Notes: generated from the letters alone by a model not told the origin. A stretch of 33,587 bases of DNA from Kitasatospora phosalacinea (GCF_000717185.1 NZ_JNYE01000087.1:1-33587), one strand, 5' to 3'; counted from the stretch's first letter, positions 1 through 7,933 are shown. A program made the numbers and translations.

Positions 1-325
1 ACCCCACCCCGCCCGCCACCACCCCCGCCACCACCACCAGCGCCACCCCCGCACACGCCAACCCCCGCCCCACCCCGCCCCGCCGCCCCGCCTGCGGCGC
101 CGCGTACGGCGGGAACTGCTGGGGGAACTGCGGCTGCTGCTGCGGGAAGTGCGGCGGGAACTGCTGGTACGGCGGCTGCGGGTACGGAGCCTGCTGGTAC
201 GGCGGTTGTTGCTGCTGCTGGTACGGCGGCTGCTGATAGGGCGGCACCGGCTGCCCCGCACCGGACACGCCGGACTGCGGCGGGTACGTCACAAGATCCC
301 CCTGGATGAACGACGCGCCATTCAT
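1..325 (-). CDS. Pro/Gln-rich membrane protein, 3' part cut off by window edge
   Basis: Only the first ~108 codons are present; the gene runs off the left edge with no stop. The visible protein starts MNGASFIQGDLVTYPPQ, followed by about 60 residues dominated by Pro, Gln and Tyr (repeats of PPYQQ and FPQQ). An Arg/Gly stretch and a hydrophobic segment (GLACAGVALVVVAGVVAGG) follow, which looks like a transmembrane helix or the start of one. This suggests a cytoplasmic disordered N-terminus and a membrane anchor. The start is uncertain: ATG at 325-323 has little of a ribosome site, while an in-frame GTG at 292-290 is preceded by AGGGGG and would give a protein starting VTYPPQ. It is divergent from the adjacent mycosin, whose C-terminal tail has a similar PYGGQ composition, so a link with type VII secretion is possible but unproven. 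The C-terminal domain that would identify it is outside the window. Confidence 0.6.
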   Translation of the reverse strand, partial: MNGASFIQGDLVTYPPQSGVSGAGQPVPPYQQPPYQQQQQPPYQQAPYPQPPYQQFPPHFPQQQPQFPQQFPPYAAPQAGRRGGVGRGLACAGVALVVVAGVVAGGVG

Positions 326-577
326 AGCACAGCCCCCCACCGCCCTCACCGGCCCTTTCCCCCGCACCGGTGCGTGAACGACGCGCCCCCGCCGGACGCC
401 GCGTCAGCAGCCCCACCAGGGCGGCAGCCGACCGCAGGACAAGGTCAGGTGAAATGTTCTGCACCCGTCACGAGAGCCCCGTGTCGGGACGGGTGACGGA
501 CGATACGATCGGACCCGTCCCACGTTCCGGGGGCGCTGCGAGAGCGAACGGGCCGACGATCGACTGACGGGGTACTG

Positions 578-1987
578 ATGACGCTGACCAAAGCCGTGCG
601 CCTGCTCGGCGCGACGACACTGACCGGGGCCCTGCTGCTCAGCGCCGCACCGACGGCGTCGGCGGACCAGGTGCGGGACGCGCAGTGGACGAACGCGTAC
701 TTCGACCTGGACAAGGTGTGGTCGGTCAGCAAGGGCGACGGCGTGATCGTCGCGGTGATCGACTCCGGTGTCGACGCCACGCACCCGGACATCGCTGGTT
801 CGGTGCTCAAGGGCTACGACCCGAGCGGTACGGGGGAGAACGAGCACCCGACGGTGGCCCACGGAACGAGCATGGCCAGTCTCATCGTCGGGCACGGGCA
901 CGGTAACGGAGCAGGGGTCGTCGGTCTGGCGCCGAGCGCGAAGGTCCTGCCCGTCTTCAAGGAGTCGGCATCGGGCGGAGACGCGATCCCGGAAGGCATC
1001 AAGTGGGCGGTCACCCACGGTGCCAAGGTCATCAACATCTCCCAGGGCAGTTACAACACCTCGAAGTCGAAACCCGAACTGACGGAGGCGGTCGCCTACG
1101 CGGCCCAGCACGATGTGCTCATCGTCGCCGCGGCGGGCAACGACGCCTACGACAAGGTCGGTTCCCCGGCGAACGAGCCGGGCGTGCTTGCGGTGGCTGC
1201 CACTGACAAGACGGGTGCGGTCTGGTCCAAGTCCAACTACGGGCCGCAGGTGATGATTGTCGCGCCGGGGGCGGAGATCGTCGCCGCGGGTGCTTGCGGG
1301 AGCGGCCAGTACTGCATGGACGACGGCACCTCGGACGCCACCGCCTACGTTTCTGCGGCGGCCGCGCTGGTCCGGGCGAAGTTCCCGGACCTGACGGCAG
1401 GCCAAGTGGCTGACCGGTTGGTCAAGTCGGCGAAGGTTCCGGGGGGTGGGCAGGGCGGCAAGCTGCCTGACCCGCACTACGGTTACGGCGTCCTGTCGCC
1501 CTACGACGCGTTGACCGCGGACATCCCCGCCGGTTCTCCGCAGGGCCCGCTCGCCGCTGTCGCCGGGACCGGTGGCGACGCCTCGCCCACCCAGGGCGCG
1601 GCCACGGGTGGTGGTGCGGATCCGGCGAAGACGCTTCCGGCGAGCCCCAACATGGTGAAGAAGTCTTCGAGTACGGGCCTGGGCGTGGGGGTGGTCCTCG
1701 CGGTGGTCGGACTCGCTGTCATCCTCCTGGTCATCGTTCTCGTCGTGGTCCTCAAGTCCCGGCGCAAGCCCGCGCCCGTGCCGCCGCAGGGCATGCCGCC
1801 GTACGGCGCCCCGCAGGCGTGGCCGGGCGGCCAGCAGCCGTACGGCGGTCAGCCCTACGGCGGTCAGCAGCCCTACGGTGGTCAGGCGCCGCCGCCGGGG
1901 TACCCGCAGCAGCCGCAGCCGTACGGGCAGCAGGCACCGCCGCAGTACCCCCACCAGGGGCCCGGAGGGAACCAGCAACAGCGTTGA
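578..1987 (+). CDS. mycP: Mycosin-like subtilisin serine protease, type VII secretion-associated (left copy)
   Basis: 469-residue S8 subtilase with mycosin architecture. A signal peptide (~1-29, ending APTASAD) is followed by the catalytic domain: Asp62 in VAVIDSGVDATHPD, His95 in AHGTSMAS, the oxyanion Asn188 in AAAGND, and the nucleophile Ser252 in DDGTSDATAYVS. A disordered linker leads to one transmembrane helix (~367-392), a basic stop-transfer patch (KSRRKP) and a cytoplasmic tail of PYGGQQ repeats. Mycosins are membrane-anchored proteases whose catalytic domain faces outward and which are needed for type VII (ESX) secretion; the actual substrate here is unknown. The ATG follows a weak purine run, and the sequence CGATACGAT about 70 bp upstream may be part of a promoter. 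It lies 125 bp before two ESX-like genes on the same strand. A diverged paralogue lies at 32002-33474. The family call is secure; the mycP name is by analogy. Confidence 0.9.
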   Translation: MTLTKAVRLLGATTLTGALLLSAAPTASADQVRDAQWTNAYFDLDKVWSVSKGDGVIVAVIDSGVDATHPDIAGSVLKGYDPSGTGENEHPTVAHGTSMASLIVGHGHGNGAGVVGLAPSAKVLPVFKESASGGDAIPEGIKWAVTHGAKVINISQGSYNTSKSKPELTEAVAYAAQHDVLIVAAAGNDAYDKVGSPANEPGVLAVAATDKTGAVWSKSNYGPQVMIVAPGAEIVAAGACGSGQYCMDDGTSDATAYVSAAAALVRAKFPDLTAGQVADRLVKSAKVPGGGQGGKLPDPHYGYGVLSPYDALTADIPAGSPQGPLAAVAGTGGDASPTQGAATGGGADPAKTLPASPNMVKKSSSTGLGVGVVLAVVGLAVILLVIVLVVVLKSRRKPAPVPPQGMPPYGAPQAWPGGQQPYGGQPYGGQQPYGGQAPPPGYPQQPQPYGQQAPPQYPHQGPGGNQQQR

Positions 1988-2112
1988 CACGCCCATGGGT
2001 TCGGACGCTGTGCTGGCGATACGATTGAACGCTCCGACCAACTGAACCGTGCGGACAGGTGGTTGGGCGCGTACGAGGAAGCAACCAACACTCCAGGGGG
2101 AGGAGAGGCCAC

Positions 2113-2442
2113 GTGGCTGACGGATACCGCGTCAACACCGACGAGTTGGAGGCAGTCGTCAAGCGACTGCGGGTGATCCAGCAGAACATGGCGCAGACTG
2201 CTGATCGGAGCACATACGGCACCGAGGTTCCGGCGGAGGCGTTCGGGGTGAACTTCAGCCACGCCACGGACCTGTACCAGGCGCACAGCCGGATGCAGAG
2301 CTGGTTGAGCACCACCATCGCGGGGCTGAACTCGCTGATCAGCGACTTCGGTGACAAGGCACAGACCGTCAACAACGCTTACAAGGGCCAGGAAGCGGAG
2401 AACTCGGCAGCCATGACCCAGTACGGGCAGGGGGCGAACTGA
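2113..2442 (+). CDS. Small ESX/WXG100-like helical protein (left copy)
   Basis: 109 residues, predicted almost wholly alpha-helical with a break near residues 34-47. I chose the GTG at 2113 because the purine-rich run GGGGGAGGAGAGG sits just upstream; a longer frame from 2059 would place that site inside the gene. There is no classic W-x-G at the turn, but the C-terminal region holds Y90-K-G-Q-E94, matching the YxxxD/E type VII export element known from ESX substrates. The size and the position, 1 bp before a larger WXG protein, fit the usual heterodimeric ESX substrate pair, with this as the smaller partner. A functional analogue (not an obvious sequence match) lies at 29928-30359 in the same position relative to the right-hand large protein. 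Pairing and secretion are inferred from context and motif only. Confidence 0.75.
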   Translation: MADGYRVNTDELEAVVKRLRVIQQNMAQTADRSTYGTEVPAEAFGVNFSHATDLYQAHSRMQSWLSTTIAGLNSLISDFGDKAQTVNNAYKGQEAENSAAMTQYGQGAN

Positions 2443-2443
2443 C

Positions 2444-3952
2444 ATGGACGAGCGTTTTCCCGAGTACGAGAACCAGGCACTCATCCCGCTCAAGGCGATG
2501 CTCAAGTCCGCACGTCCCGACACCCTCAAGACGGCAGCCACCCACTGGGGCAACGCCTCCTCGGACCTGCAGGCCGCCATCGACGAGCTCCAGCAGGCGC
2601 TCGACCACGCCAGGGCCAACTGGGAAGGTGCCGCGGCGGACGGTTTCGCCAAGAAGGCTGCCGACATCCAGAGTTGCCTGGCCAACACGGCGGAGCACGC
2701 CGCGAAGACCTCTTCCGCCATGCACCTCGCCTCCGACGCACTCAAAGCGGCGCAGGACAACATGAGTGACATCTCGGTCCCGAGCCAGCTGAGCAGCGGA
2801 CTCAAGTTCGTCGGCGACCTCGGAGACCGGTCGGACGCCCAGTTCAAGGCGGACCTCGCCAGCGGCATGAACCGCTTCGACGCCGTCAACAAGAACTACG
2901 ACGAGCTCTCGGCCACCGAGATCCAGCACCAGTACGCCATCGGCACCATGGAGTACCTGGCTCCGTACTACCAGCAGGCCGCCGCGGAGATGCCCGAGCC
3001 CCCGACCAAGGACTGGAACAGCAGCAAGCCCTTCCCGCCGCCGCCGGACGACCCGGGTGGCAAGGGCAGCATCCCCCCGGTGGGGAAGCTGCCGGAGATG
3101 CTGCCGCCCAAGGAGACGCCGCAGCAGACCACGCCGCCCCAGCAGGTGTCGCCCGGGCAGCCCGGGGTCACGCAGCCGACGTCGCCCGGGCACCCGACGT
3201 CGCCCGGGATCCCCCCGATGACGACGATGCCCGCGCCCGGGCACCTGCCGTCGCCGTCGAGCCCGGGAACGGGGATCGACGGGATCGACCTGCCGCCTTC
3301 GGTGGGGGTGCCGATCGGGCCGGGGACCGGGGTGCCCGGCGGGGTGGGGACGTTGCCCGGTGGTGGTGCCGGTGGTGGTGGTGCCGGCGGTGGCGGGATC
3401 GGCGGTGGTGGCGGTTACCTGCCGGGGGTCGGTGGTGGCGGGTACGTGGCCGGTGGCGGTGGTCTCGGTGGTGGCCGGGTGTCCGGCGGCGGGCTGGCGG
3501 GGGCCACCGGCGGTGGTGGCCGGACGGCCGGTGGTTCGGGTGCTGCGGGGTCGGCGGGCCGGGGGGTTGCCGGTGGGGCCGGGTCCGGTGGGGCCGGGGC
3601 TGCGGGTGGCCGCGGGGCCGTGGGTGCCGGTGGGATGGGTGGCATGCACGGCGGTGCCGGTGGCGGTGCGCGGGGCGGTGCCGGTGGCAAGAGCGGCAGC
3701 AGCGGCCTGGTGCGCAAGGGCGGTGGCACGATCGGCGGGGCCAAGGCGGCCGGTGCCGGTGGGCGGACGTTCACCGAGGGCGGGTCGGGCATCGGGAAGG
3801 GCCGGGCCGGGCAGGCGGGCGCGGCCGGGATGCACGGCGGCTCGGGCGGCGGCGGCAGCAAGAAGAAGAACCAGGGGCAGCGTCCCGACTACCTGGTCGA
3901 GGACGAGGACACCTGGCGCGGTGGCGAGGCCAACCCCGGCGTCATCGAGTAG
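2444..3952 (+). CDS. Large WXG-domain protein with Pro/Gly-rich region and conserved acidic tail (left copy)
   Basis: 502 residues in four parts. Residues ~1-110 form a helical hairpin with W60-E-G at the turn (ANWEGAAADGF), as in WXG100/PPE-like type VII substrates. Residues ~110-185 are further helices. Residues ~185-285 are Pro-rich and disordered. Residues ~300-470 are extremely Gly-rich. The protein ends in a lysine cluster (SKKKNQ) and the tail RPDYLVEDEDTWRGGEANP plus three to four residues. That tail recurs almost unchanged in the right-hand protein at 30406-31911, and Y483-L-V-E-D fits YxxxD. The ATG lies 1 bp after the small ESX-like gene's stop, so translation is probably coupled. 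No catalytic domain is visible. It is likely an exported or surface-exposed T7SS substrate; the export direction and role are inferred. It is followed by a strong hairpin at 3975-4012. Confidence 0.8.
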   Translation: MDERFPEYENQALIPLKAMLKSARPDTLKTAATHWGNASSDLQAAIDELQQALDHARANWEGAAADGFAKKAADIQSCLANTAEHAAKTSSAMHLASDALKAAQDNMSDISVPSQLSSGLKFVGDLGDRSDAQFKADLASGMNRFDAVNKNYDELSATEIQHQYAIGTMEYLAPYYQQAAAEMPEPPTKDWNSSKPFPPPPDDPGGKGSIPPVGKLPEMLPPKETPQQTTPPQQVSPGQPGVTQPTSPGHPTSPGIPPMTTMPAPGHLPSPSSPGTGIDGIDLPPSVGVPIGPGTGVPGGVGTLPGGGAGGGGAGGGGIGGGGGYLPGVGGGGYVAGGGGLGGGRVSGGGLAGATGGGGRTAGGSGAAGSAGRGVAGGAGSGGAGAAGGRGAVGAGGMGGMHGGAGGGARGGAGGKSGSSGLVRKGGGTIGGAKAAGAGGRTFTEGGSGIGKGRAGQAGAAGMHGGSGGGGSKKKNQGQRPDYLVEDEDTWRGGEANPGVIE

Positions 3953-3974
3953 CCGGGGGTAGGCGCGCACGGAC

Positions 3975-4012
3975 GGGCGTCGGCGGCGGTCCTGGGACCG
4001 CGGTCGGCGCCC
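3975..4012 (+). terminator. Likely terminator hairpin after the left T7SS cassette
   Basis: A 17-bp stem (GGGCGTCGGCGGCGGTC pairing with GACCGCGGTCGGCGCCC, two G-T wobbles and one mismatch) closes on a CTGG loop, starting 23 bp after the stop codon. There is no T-run, which is usual for actinobacterial terminators. Confidence 0.65.
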
Positions 4013-4159
4013 GCCGCCGTTGCGGGGGAGAACGGGGAATTCCCGGCCGGGGCGAGGAAAAGGAAGGGGGAGAGGAAGGGAAAAAGGAAAAAGGGCAGCA
4101 GAATTCGCCGGGCGCCCCTCCCGGCGGAGCGGAAGGAATGGCGACCGGTGAATTCCGAG

Positions 4160-4234
4160 TGGAGACCATGACGGGAATCGAACCCGTGTAAACCGTTTTG
4201 CAGACGGTTCCCTGAACCACTCGGGCACATGGTC
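4160..4234 (-). tRNA. tRNA-Cys (anticodon GCA)
   Basis: On the minus strand a full cloverleaf folds. The acceptor stem GACCATG/CATGGTC is perfect. The D stem is CCC/GGG. The anticodon arm is ACCGT-CTGCAAA-ACGGT with anticodon GCA. A 4-nt variable region follows, then the T arm ACGGG-TTCGATT-CCCGT. The discriminator base is U, the identity base expected for tRNA-Cys, and CCA is encoded (4160-4162). The length is 72 nt without CCA. Confidence 0.95.
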
Positions 4235-4552
4235 GTGGAGTGGAGCGAGCCGGCGGGGGCCGACGGGCAGGCGTCAACGGGCCTGCGGCTGGGGAGGGTT
4301 GCGACTCAGGCGCAACAGCTGCAACGACAGGAACGGGCGCAGCCGGGACAGGGGGCACAGGTGCGGGGCGCTGCGAGGGCCGCCGTCTTCCTGTTCATCG
4401 CCATCTCCTGTCGCGGGGTACGGACTGCGCCGGATTCGTTCCGGTGAATTCACTATAGCGGGCGTCTCCGGGGCGGCGTCAATATTCGGCGGTGAATTCC
4501 GCGTGTCGGCGCCGTGCTACCGTCGGAGGGGAGGCGGCCCTTCGCGGCGGCC
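4235..4552. other. Intergenic region between tRNA-Cys and the riboswitch
   Basis: About 320 bp with no credible gene: the short open frames here have poor codon structure. It must contain the tRNA promoter (reading left) and the promoter for the riboswitch-exporter transcript (reading right). An A/T-richer patch at about 4440-4500 (GAATTCACTATAG and TCAATATTCGG) is the best place for the latter, but I cannot assign -35/-10 boxes with confidence. Confidence 0.5.
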
Positions 4553-4592
4553 CCGGACGAGGTGCGTCGTACCCGGCACGACAAGACGGCGC
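4553..4592 (+). promoter_or_regulatory. Guanidine-III riboswitch aptamer
   Basis: This 40-nt stretch begins CCGGACGAGGTGCG and continues TCGTACCCGG, CACGACAAGACGGCGC. As I remember it, this closely matches the guanidine-III (ykkC-III) aptamer from Thermobifida fusca, differing at only a few stem and loop positions, including the conserved GACGAGG, GTACCCGG and GACAAGACGG blocks. That class binds free guanidinium through a pseudoknot and switches on export genes. The aptamer's last bases overlap a possible 7-bp hairpin (GCGGTAG, 4591-4597, with CTACTGC, 4607-4613) that ends directly against the ribosome site GGAGGAG (4614-4620, sharing no base with the stem). Competition between aptamer and hairpin could therefore control access to the start at 4630. 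The aptamer call is strong; the switching mechanism is inferred. Confidence 0.9.
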
Positions 4593-4629
4593 GGTAGGTG
4601 TTTCGACTACTGCGGAGGAGTCCGTCGTC

Positions 4630-4944
4630 ATGGCCTGGGTGGTTCTGATCGTTGCCGGGGTGCTGGAGACCGTGTGGGCGGTGGCGCTGGAGGCGTCGAA
4701 GGGGTTCTCGCGGCTGGTGCCGAGCGTGGTGTTCGCGGTGGCGCTGGCGCTGTCGATGGGCGGGCTGGCGTACGCGATGCGGTCGATCCCGCTGGGGACG
4801 GGCTACGCGGTGTGGGTGGGCGTCGGCGCGGTGGGCACCGCGGTGTACGGGATGGCGGCGATGGGGGACGCGGTGAGCGCGGCCCGGATCACCTGCCTGG
4901 TGCTGATCCTGTCCGGGGTGGTCGGGCTCAAGGTGCTGCACTAG
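4630..4944 (+). CDS. gdx: Gdx/SugE-type small multidrug resistance protein, guanidinium exporter
   Basis: 104 residues with four transmembrane helices and the SMR fold, the normal family length. The essential membrane-embedded glutamate is E13 (VAGVLETVWAVALEASKG), and the WAVAL...S.GF pattern after it is typical of the Gdx (formerly SugE) branch rather than EmrE. The later GTGYAVWVGVGAVGTAVYG stretch is the standard SMR helix-3 motif. Such proteins act as antiparallel homodimers that export guanidinium in exchange for protons. The ATG has a strong GGAGGAG site ten bases upstream. The guanidine-III riboswitch directly ahead of the gene gives independent support for the substrate and predicts induction by guanidine. 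No partner subunit gene is adjacent, consistent with a homodimer. Confidence 0.92.
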   Translation: MAWVVLIVAGVLETVWAVALEASKGFSRLVPSVVFAVALALSMGGLAYAMRSIPLGTGYAVWVGVGAVGTAVYGMAAMGDAVSAARITCLVLILSGVVGLKVLH

Positions 4945-5030
4945 GGCGGGACGGAGCGGGGCGGGGCGGGACGCGGCGCGGGTCCTAGGGCCGGGGGAGG
5001 AGGCCGGGTTCCGTCTGCAGGTCAGGATCA

Positions 5031-5060
5031 AAGTGCGGAAATGGCACTTACCATGTCTCA
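5031..5060 (+). promoter_or_regulatory. Operator-like inverted repeat in a probable leaderless promoter
   Basis: AAGTGC (5031-5036) and GCACTT (5044-5049) form a perfect inverted repeat with a 7-bp spacer. It abuts a -10-like TACCAT (5049-5054) only six bases before the GTG start of the MFS gene, and there is no Shine-Dalgarno sequence. This fits a leaderless transcript with a repressor site in the core promoter. The regulator is not adjacent and is unknown; the -35 element is weak. Confidence 0.45.
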
Positions 5061-6521
5061 GTGACCAGCACCTCCCCGGCCGAAACGGCGGCACCCGCGC
5101 ACCCCCTCCCCGACGGCACCGGCACCGACGACGGCGGCGGAGTGCTCAGCGGCCCGTGGCGGGCGCTGACCCTGGGCATCGTGTCGGTGGTGCTGCTGCT
5201 GGCCTTCGAGGCGACGGCGGTGAACACCGCGATGCCGACGGCCGCCCAGCAGCTCGACGGGATCGGCCTGTACGCCTTCGCGTTCTCCGCGTACTTCACC
5301 ACCACGCTGCTGGCGATGGTGGTCTCCGGGCAGTGGTGCGACCGCAGCGGCCCGCTCGCGCCGCTGTTCAGCGGCATCGCGGTGTTCGCGGTGGGCCTGG
5401 TGACGGCCGGCACGGCGGTGGACATGTGGATGTTCGTCGCGGGCCGGGCGGTGCAGGGCCTGGGCGGCGGCCTGGTGATCGTCGCGCTGTACGTGGTGGT
5501 CGGCCGGGCGTTCCCGGAGCGGCTGCGGCCGTCGGTGTTCGCGGCGTTCTCGGCGGCCTGGGTGCTGCCCTCGATCCTCGGCCCGGTGATCTCCGGCGCG
5601 GTGACGCAGCACCTCGGCTGGCGCTGGGTGTTCCTCGCGGTGCCGGTGCTGGTGCTGCTGCCGCTGGCGGTGATGGGCCCGGCGCTGCGCCGCTCCGAGC
5701 GGTCCCAGCCGCCGCTGCGGGCCGGTGCGTACGACTGGCGGCGCACCCGGGACGCGGCGATGGTCGCGGTCGGCGCGGCGCTGCTGCAGTACGCGGGCCA
5801 GCGGCTGGACGGCTGGGCGCTGCTGCCCGCGGCGGCGGGGCTGGCGCTGATGGGCCCGGCGGTGCTGCGGCTGCTGCCGCGCGGCACGCTGCGGGCGGTG
5901 CGCGGGCTGCCGACGGTGATCCTGCTGCGCGGGGTCGCGGCGGGCGCGTTCTTCGCGTCCGAGCTGTTCATCCCGCTGATGATGCAGACCCAGCGCGGGC
6001 TGTCGGTGACGATGGCGGGCCTGACGCTGGCGCCGGGCGGGCTGTCCTGGGCGTTCGGGTCCTGGCTGCAGGGCCGGCCGGGGGCGGAGCGGCACCGGGC
6101 GGCGCTGATCCGCACCGGTTTCGTGTCGACGGCGGTGGCGGTCGGCGGGGCGGCGCTGGTGCTGCTCCCGGCGGTGCCGGTGTGGGTGGCGGCGGTGTTC
6201 TGGGGGATCGGCGGCGCCGGGATGGGCATGGCGATCGCCAGCATCAGCGTGCTGATGATGAAGCTGTCGAAGCCGGAGGAGACCGGCGGGAACTCGGCGG
6301 CCCTGCAGCTCAGCGACGCCCTGGGCAACGTGCTGCTGACCGGCCTGGCGGGCGTCCTGTTCGCGGCCCTGGGCGGCGGCGCGGTCGCCGCGGCGCACGG
6401 CCCGGACGGCGGGGCGGGGCTCCCGGCGGGGGCGTTCGCCGCGGTGTTCCTGACCATGCCGGTGGTCGCCCTGTTCGGCGCGGTGCTGTCGGGCCGGGCG
6501 ACGGCGAGGGCCGGAGCCTGA
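5061..6521 (+). CDS. Major facilitator superfamily transporter
   Basis: 486 residues, hydrophobic throughout, consistent with 12-14 transmembrane helices. A short hydrophilic N-terminus is followed by an N-terminal half with a motif A-like loop (SGQWCDRSGPLAPLF), the GRAVQGLGGG helix and a motif C-like segment (SILGPVISGAVTQHLGWRWVF) characteristic of drug/H+ antiporters. The C-terminal half has MSKxExTG-like loops (MKLSKPEETGGNSA). The likely role is proton-driven export of a small molecule; the substrate cannot be read from sequence. The GTG start at 5061 has no ribosome site but a -10-like element just before it, suggesting leaderless translation. The operator-like repeat there suggests control by a repressor. 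It converges on the gene at 6579-7880, with a perfect hairpin across its stop codon. Confidence 0.88.
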   Translation: MTSTSPAETAAPAHPLPDGTGTDDGGGVLSGPWRALTLGIVSVVLLLAFEATAVNTAMPTAAQQLDGIGLYAFAFSAYFTTTLLAMVVSGQWCDRSGPLAPLFSGIAVFAVGLVTAGTAVDMWMFVAGRAVQGLGGGLVIVALYVVVGRAFPERLRPSVFAAFSAAWVLPSILGPVISGAVTQHLGWRWVFLAVPVLVLLPLAVMGPALRRSERSQPPLRAGAYDWRRTRDAAMVAVGAALLQYAGQRLDGWALLPAAAGLALMGPAVLRLLPRGTLRAVRGLPTVILLRGVAAGAFFASELFIPLMMQTQRGLSVTMAGLTLAPGGLSWAFGSWLQGRPGAERHRAALIRTGFVSTAVAVGGAALVLLPAVPVWVAAVFWGIGGAGMGMAIASISVLMMKLSKPEETGGNSAALQLSDALGNVLLTGLAGVLFAALGGGAVAAAHGPDGGAGLPAGAFAAVFLTMPVVALFGAVLSGRATARAGA

Positions 6522-6537
6522 CGAACGGCTCCGGCCC
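6508..6537. terminator. Terminator hairpin overlapping the MFS stop codon
   Basis: An 11-bp perfect stem (GGGCCGGAGCC with GGCTCCGGCCC) has an 8-nt loop that contains the TGA stop. It lies between two convergent genes and could work on both strands. Confidence 0.65.
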
Positions 6538-6578
6538 GGTACGAGGGGAACGGAGAGGAAGGGAAAGGGGAGCGGGGG

Positions 6579-7880
6579 CTACTTGCCGCCCGCGACCGCC
6601 GGGACGGACGGGGACGCCGCCCCGCCCGCCGGGGTCCCGGCGCCGCCGAGGTAGGCGTTCCAGCCGCCGGCCGGGGCCTGGCCCGGGGCGAGGGCCTGGA
6701 GCTTCCTGAGGACCGCCGGGTCCTGGACCTCCAGCCACTCGACGAGCTGCCGGAAGGAGACCATCCGGACCTCGGGCTTGTCGGCGATCTGCTTGAGCGT
6801 CTCCTCGACGGCGTTCATGTAGATGCCGCCGTTCCACTGCTCGAAGTGGTTGCCGATGATGAACGGCGCCCGGTTGCCGTTGTAGGCGCGCTCGAACCCG
6901 GACAGGTACGAGTCGCGGGCCTGGTTCTGCCAGAACGCCTGCCGCCCGGGGTCGCCCTTGGTGTTGTCGCCGGACTGGTTGTACATGATGTTGTAGTCCA
7001 TCGAGAGCACCTGGAAGCTGTGCCCGGGGAACGGGATGGACTGCAGCGGCATGTCCCACAGCGCGCCGCCGGCGAACTTCTGCGGCCACATCTGCAGGCC
7101 GCCGGGGCCCGAGCTGTCGTACTTCCAGCCGCGCTTGACGGCGGTGGGGAGCAGGCCGCGCTGGCCCTCCAGGCAGGGGGTGCGGCCGCCGATGAGCTCC
7201 TTGCGGTAGTCGAAGGGCAGCGCGGGCAGCTCGGTGTTGCCGGTGTTGGTGCGCCAGTTCATGACGAAGTCCATGGCCTGCTGGATCTCGCTGTCCCAGT
7301 CCTCGGGCGACCAGCTGCCGCCGCCGTTGGCGCCGCAGAAGTGGCCGTTGAAGTGGGTGCCGATCTCGTGGCCCTCCAGCCAGGCGGCGCTGACCTGCTC
7401 GATGGTGGCGCGGATGTGCTGGTCGCTGAGGTAGCCGATGTCGGAGGCGCCGACCGGGTGCTGCGGCGGGCGGTACAGCGACTTCTTCGACTCGGGCAGG
7501 GTGTAGATGCCGCTGAGGAAGAACGTCATGGTGGCGTCGTGGTCCCTGGCGAGCTTCCGGAACCGGCTGAACAGCTGGTTGTCGAGCTCGCCCGCGCCGT
7601 CCCAGGAGAAGACCACGAACTGCGGGGGCCGCTGCCCGGCCTCCAGCGGGACGGCCTGGGGCTGGTTGGGCTGCGGGCCGGTGTCGGAGGTGGAGCCGTC
7701 GCCGATCAGGGTGGCGGGGGGCTTGGGGACGGCGCTGGGGCTGCCGTTCCCGGCGAGGCCGTCGGCCTGCGCGGGCGGGGCGGCGCCCCCGCTCCCGGAG
7801 GTGCTCGCGCAGCCCGCGGCGAGGGTGGCGGCGGTCGCCGCACCGGCGGCCAGCAGGGTCCTGCGGGAGAGGGCGTCCAT
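6579..7880 (-). CDS. Tat-exported lipoprotein, polysaccharide deacetylase-like
   Basis: 433 residues. The N-terminus combines a twin-arginine motif (SRRTLLAAG, residues 5-13) with a lipobox (LAAGC, Cys24), so it is probably exported folded and lipidated on the outer face of the membrane. A low-complexity linker (~25-85) precedes a domain resembling the NodB/polysaccharide-deacetylase (CE4) fold: FSWDGAGELDN with Asp94 where the catalytic aspartate is expected, and HEIGTHFNGHF with His171, His176 and His180 where metal-binding histidines are expected. Deacetylases of this kind act on cell-wall or extracellular glycans, but the motif spacing is not canonical and the substrate is unknown. The protein ends in an Ala/Pro/Gly tail. 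It is a single gene, convergent with the MFS gene and divergent from the MprF-like gene. Confidence 0.78.
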   Translation of the reverse strand: MDALSRRTLLAAGAATAATLAAGCASTSGSGGAAPPAQADGLAGNGSPSAVPKPPATLIGDGSTSDTGPQPNQPQAVPLEAGQRPPQFVVFSWDGAGELDNQLFSRFRKLARDHDATMTFFLSGIYTLPESKKSLYRPPQHPVGASDIGYLSDQHIRATIEQVSAAWLEGHEIGTHFNGHFCGANGGGSWSPEDWDSEIQQAMDFVMNWRTNTGNTELPALPFDYRKELIGGRTPCLEGQRGLLPTAVKRGWKYDSSGPGGLQMWPQKFAGGALWDMPLQSIPFPGHSFQVLSMDYNIMYNQSGDNTKGDPGRQAFWQNQARDSYLSGFERAYNGNRAPFIIGNHFEQWNGGIYMNAVEETLKQIADKPEVRMVSFRQLVEWLEVQDPAVLRKLQALAPGQAPAGGWNAYLGGAGTPAGGAASPSVPAVAGGK

Positions 7881-7933
7881 GTCTCACATCCGTTCACCAG
7901 GGAGTCAGGGGACGTCACCGGCCGGATGAACGG

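Noticed and set aside
404..2041. 545-codon open frame on the minus strand
   Set aside because: It lies opposite the mycosin gene, translates to Arg/Val/Gly-rich sequence without domains and has no ribosome site; it is a high-G+C shadow frame.
3360..3860. Gly-codon GGT/GGC repeats in the large WXG gene as a CRISPR or minisatellite
   Set aside because: The units are irregular and follow the reading frame of a Gly-rich protein; there are no spacers or fixed repeat.
4160..4234. tRNA-Cys as an integration site for a mobile element carrying the left cassette
   Set aside because: No integrase, no repeated tRNA 3' end and no composition break was seen within the window.
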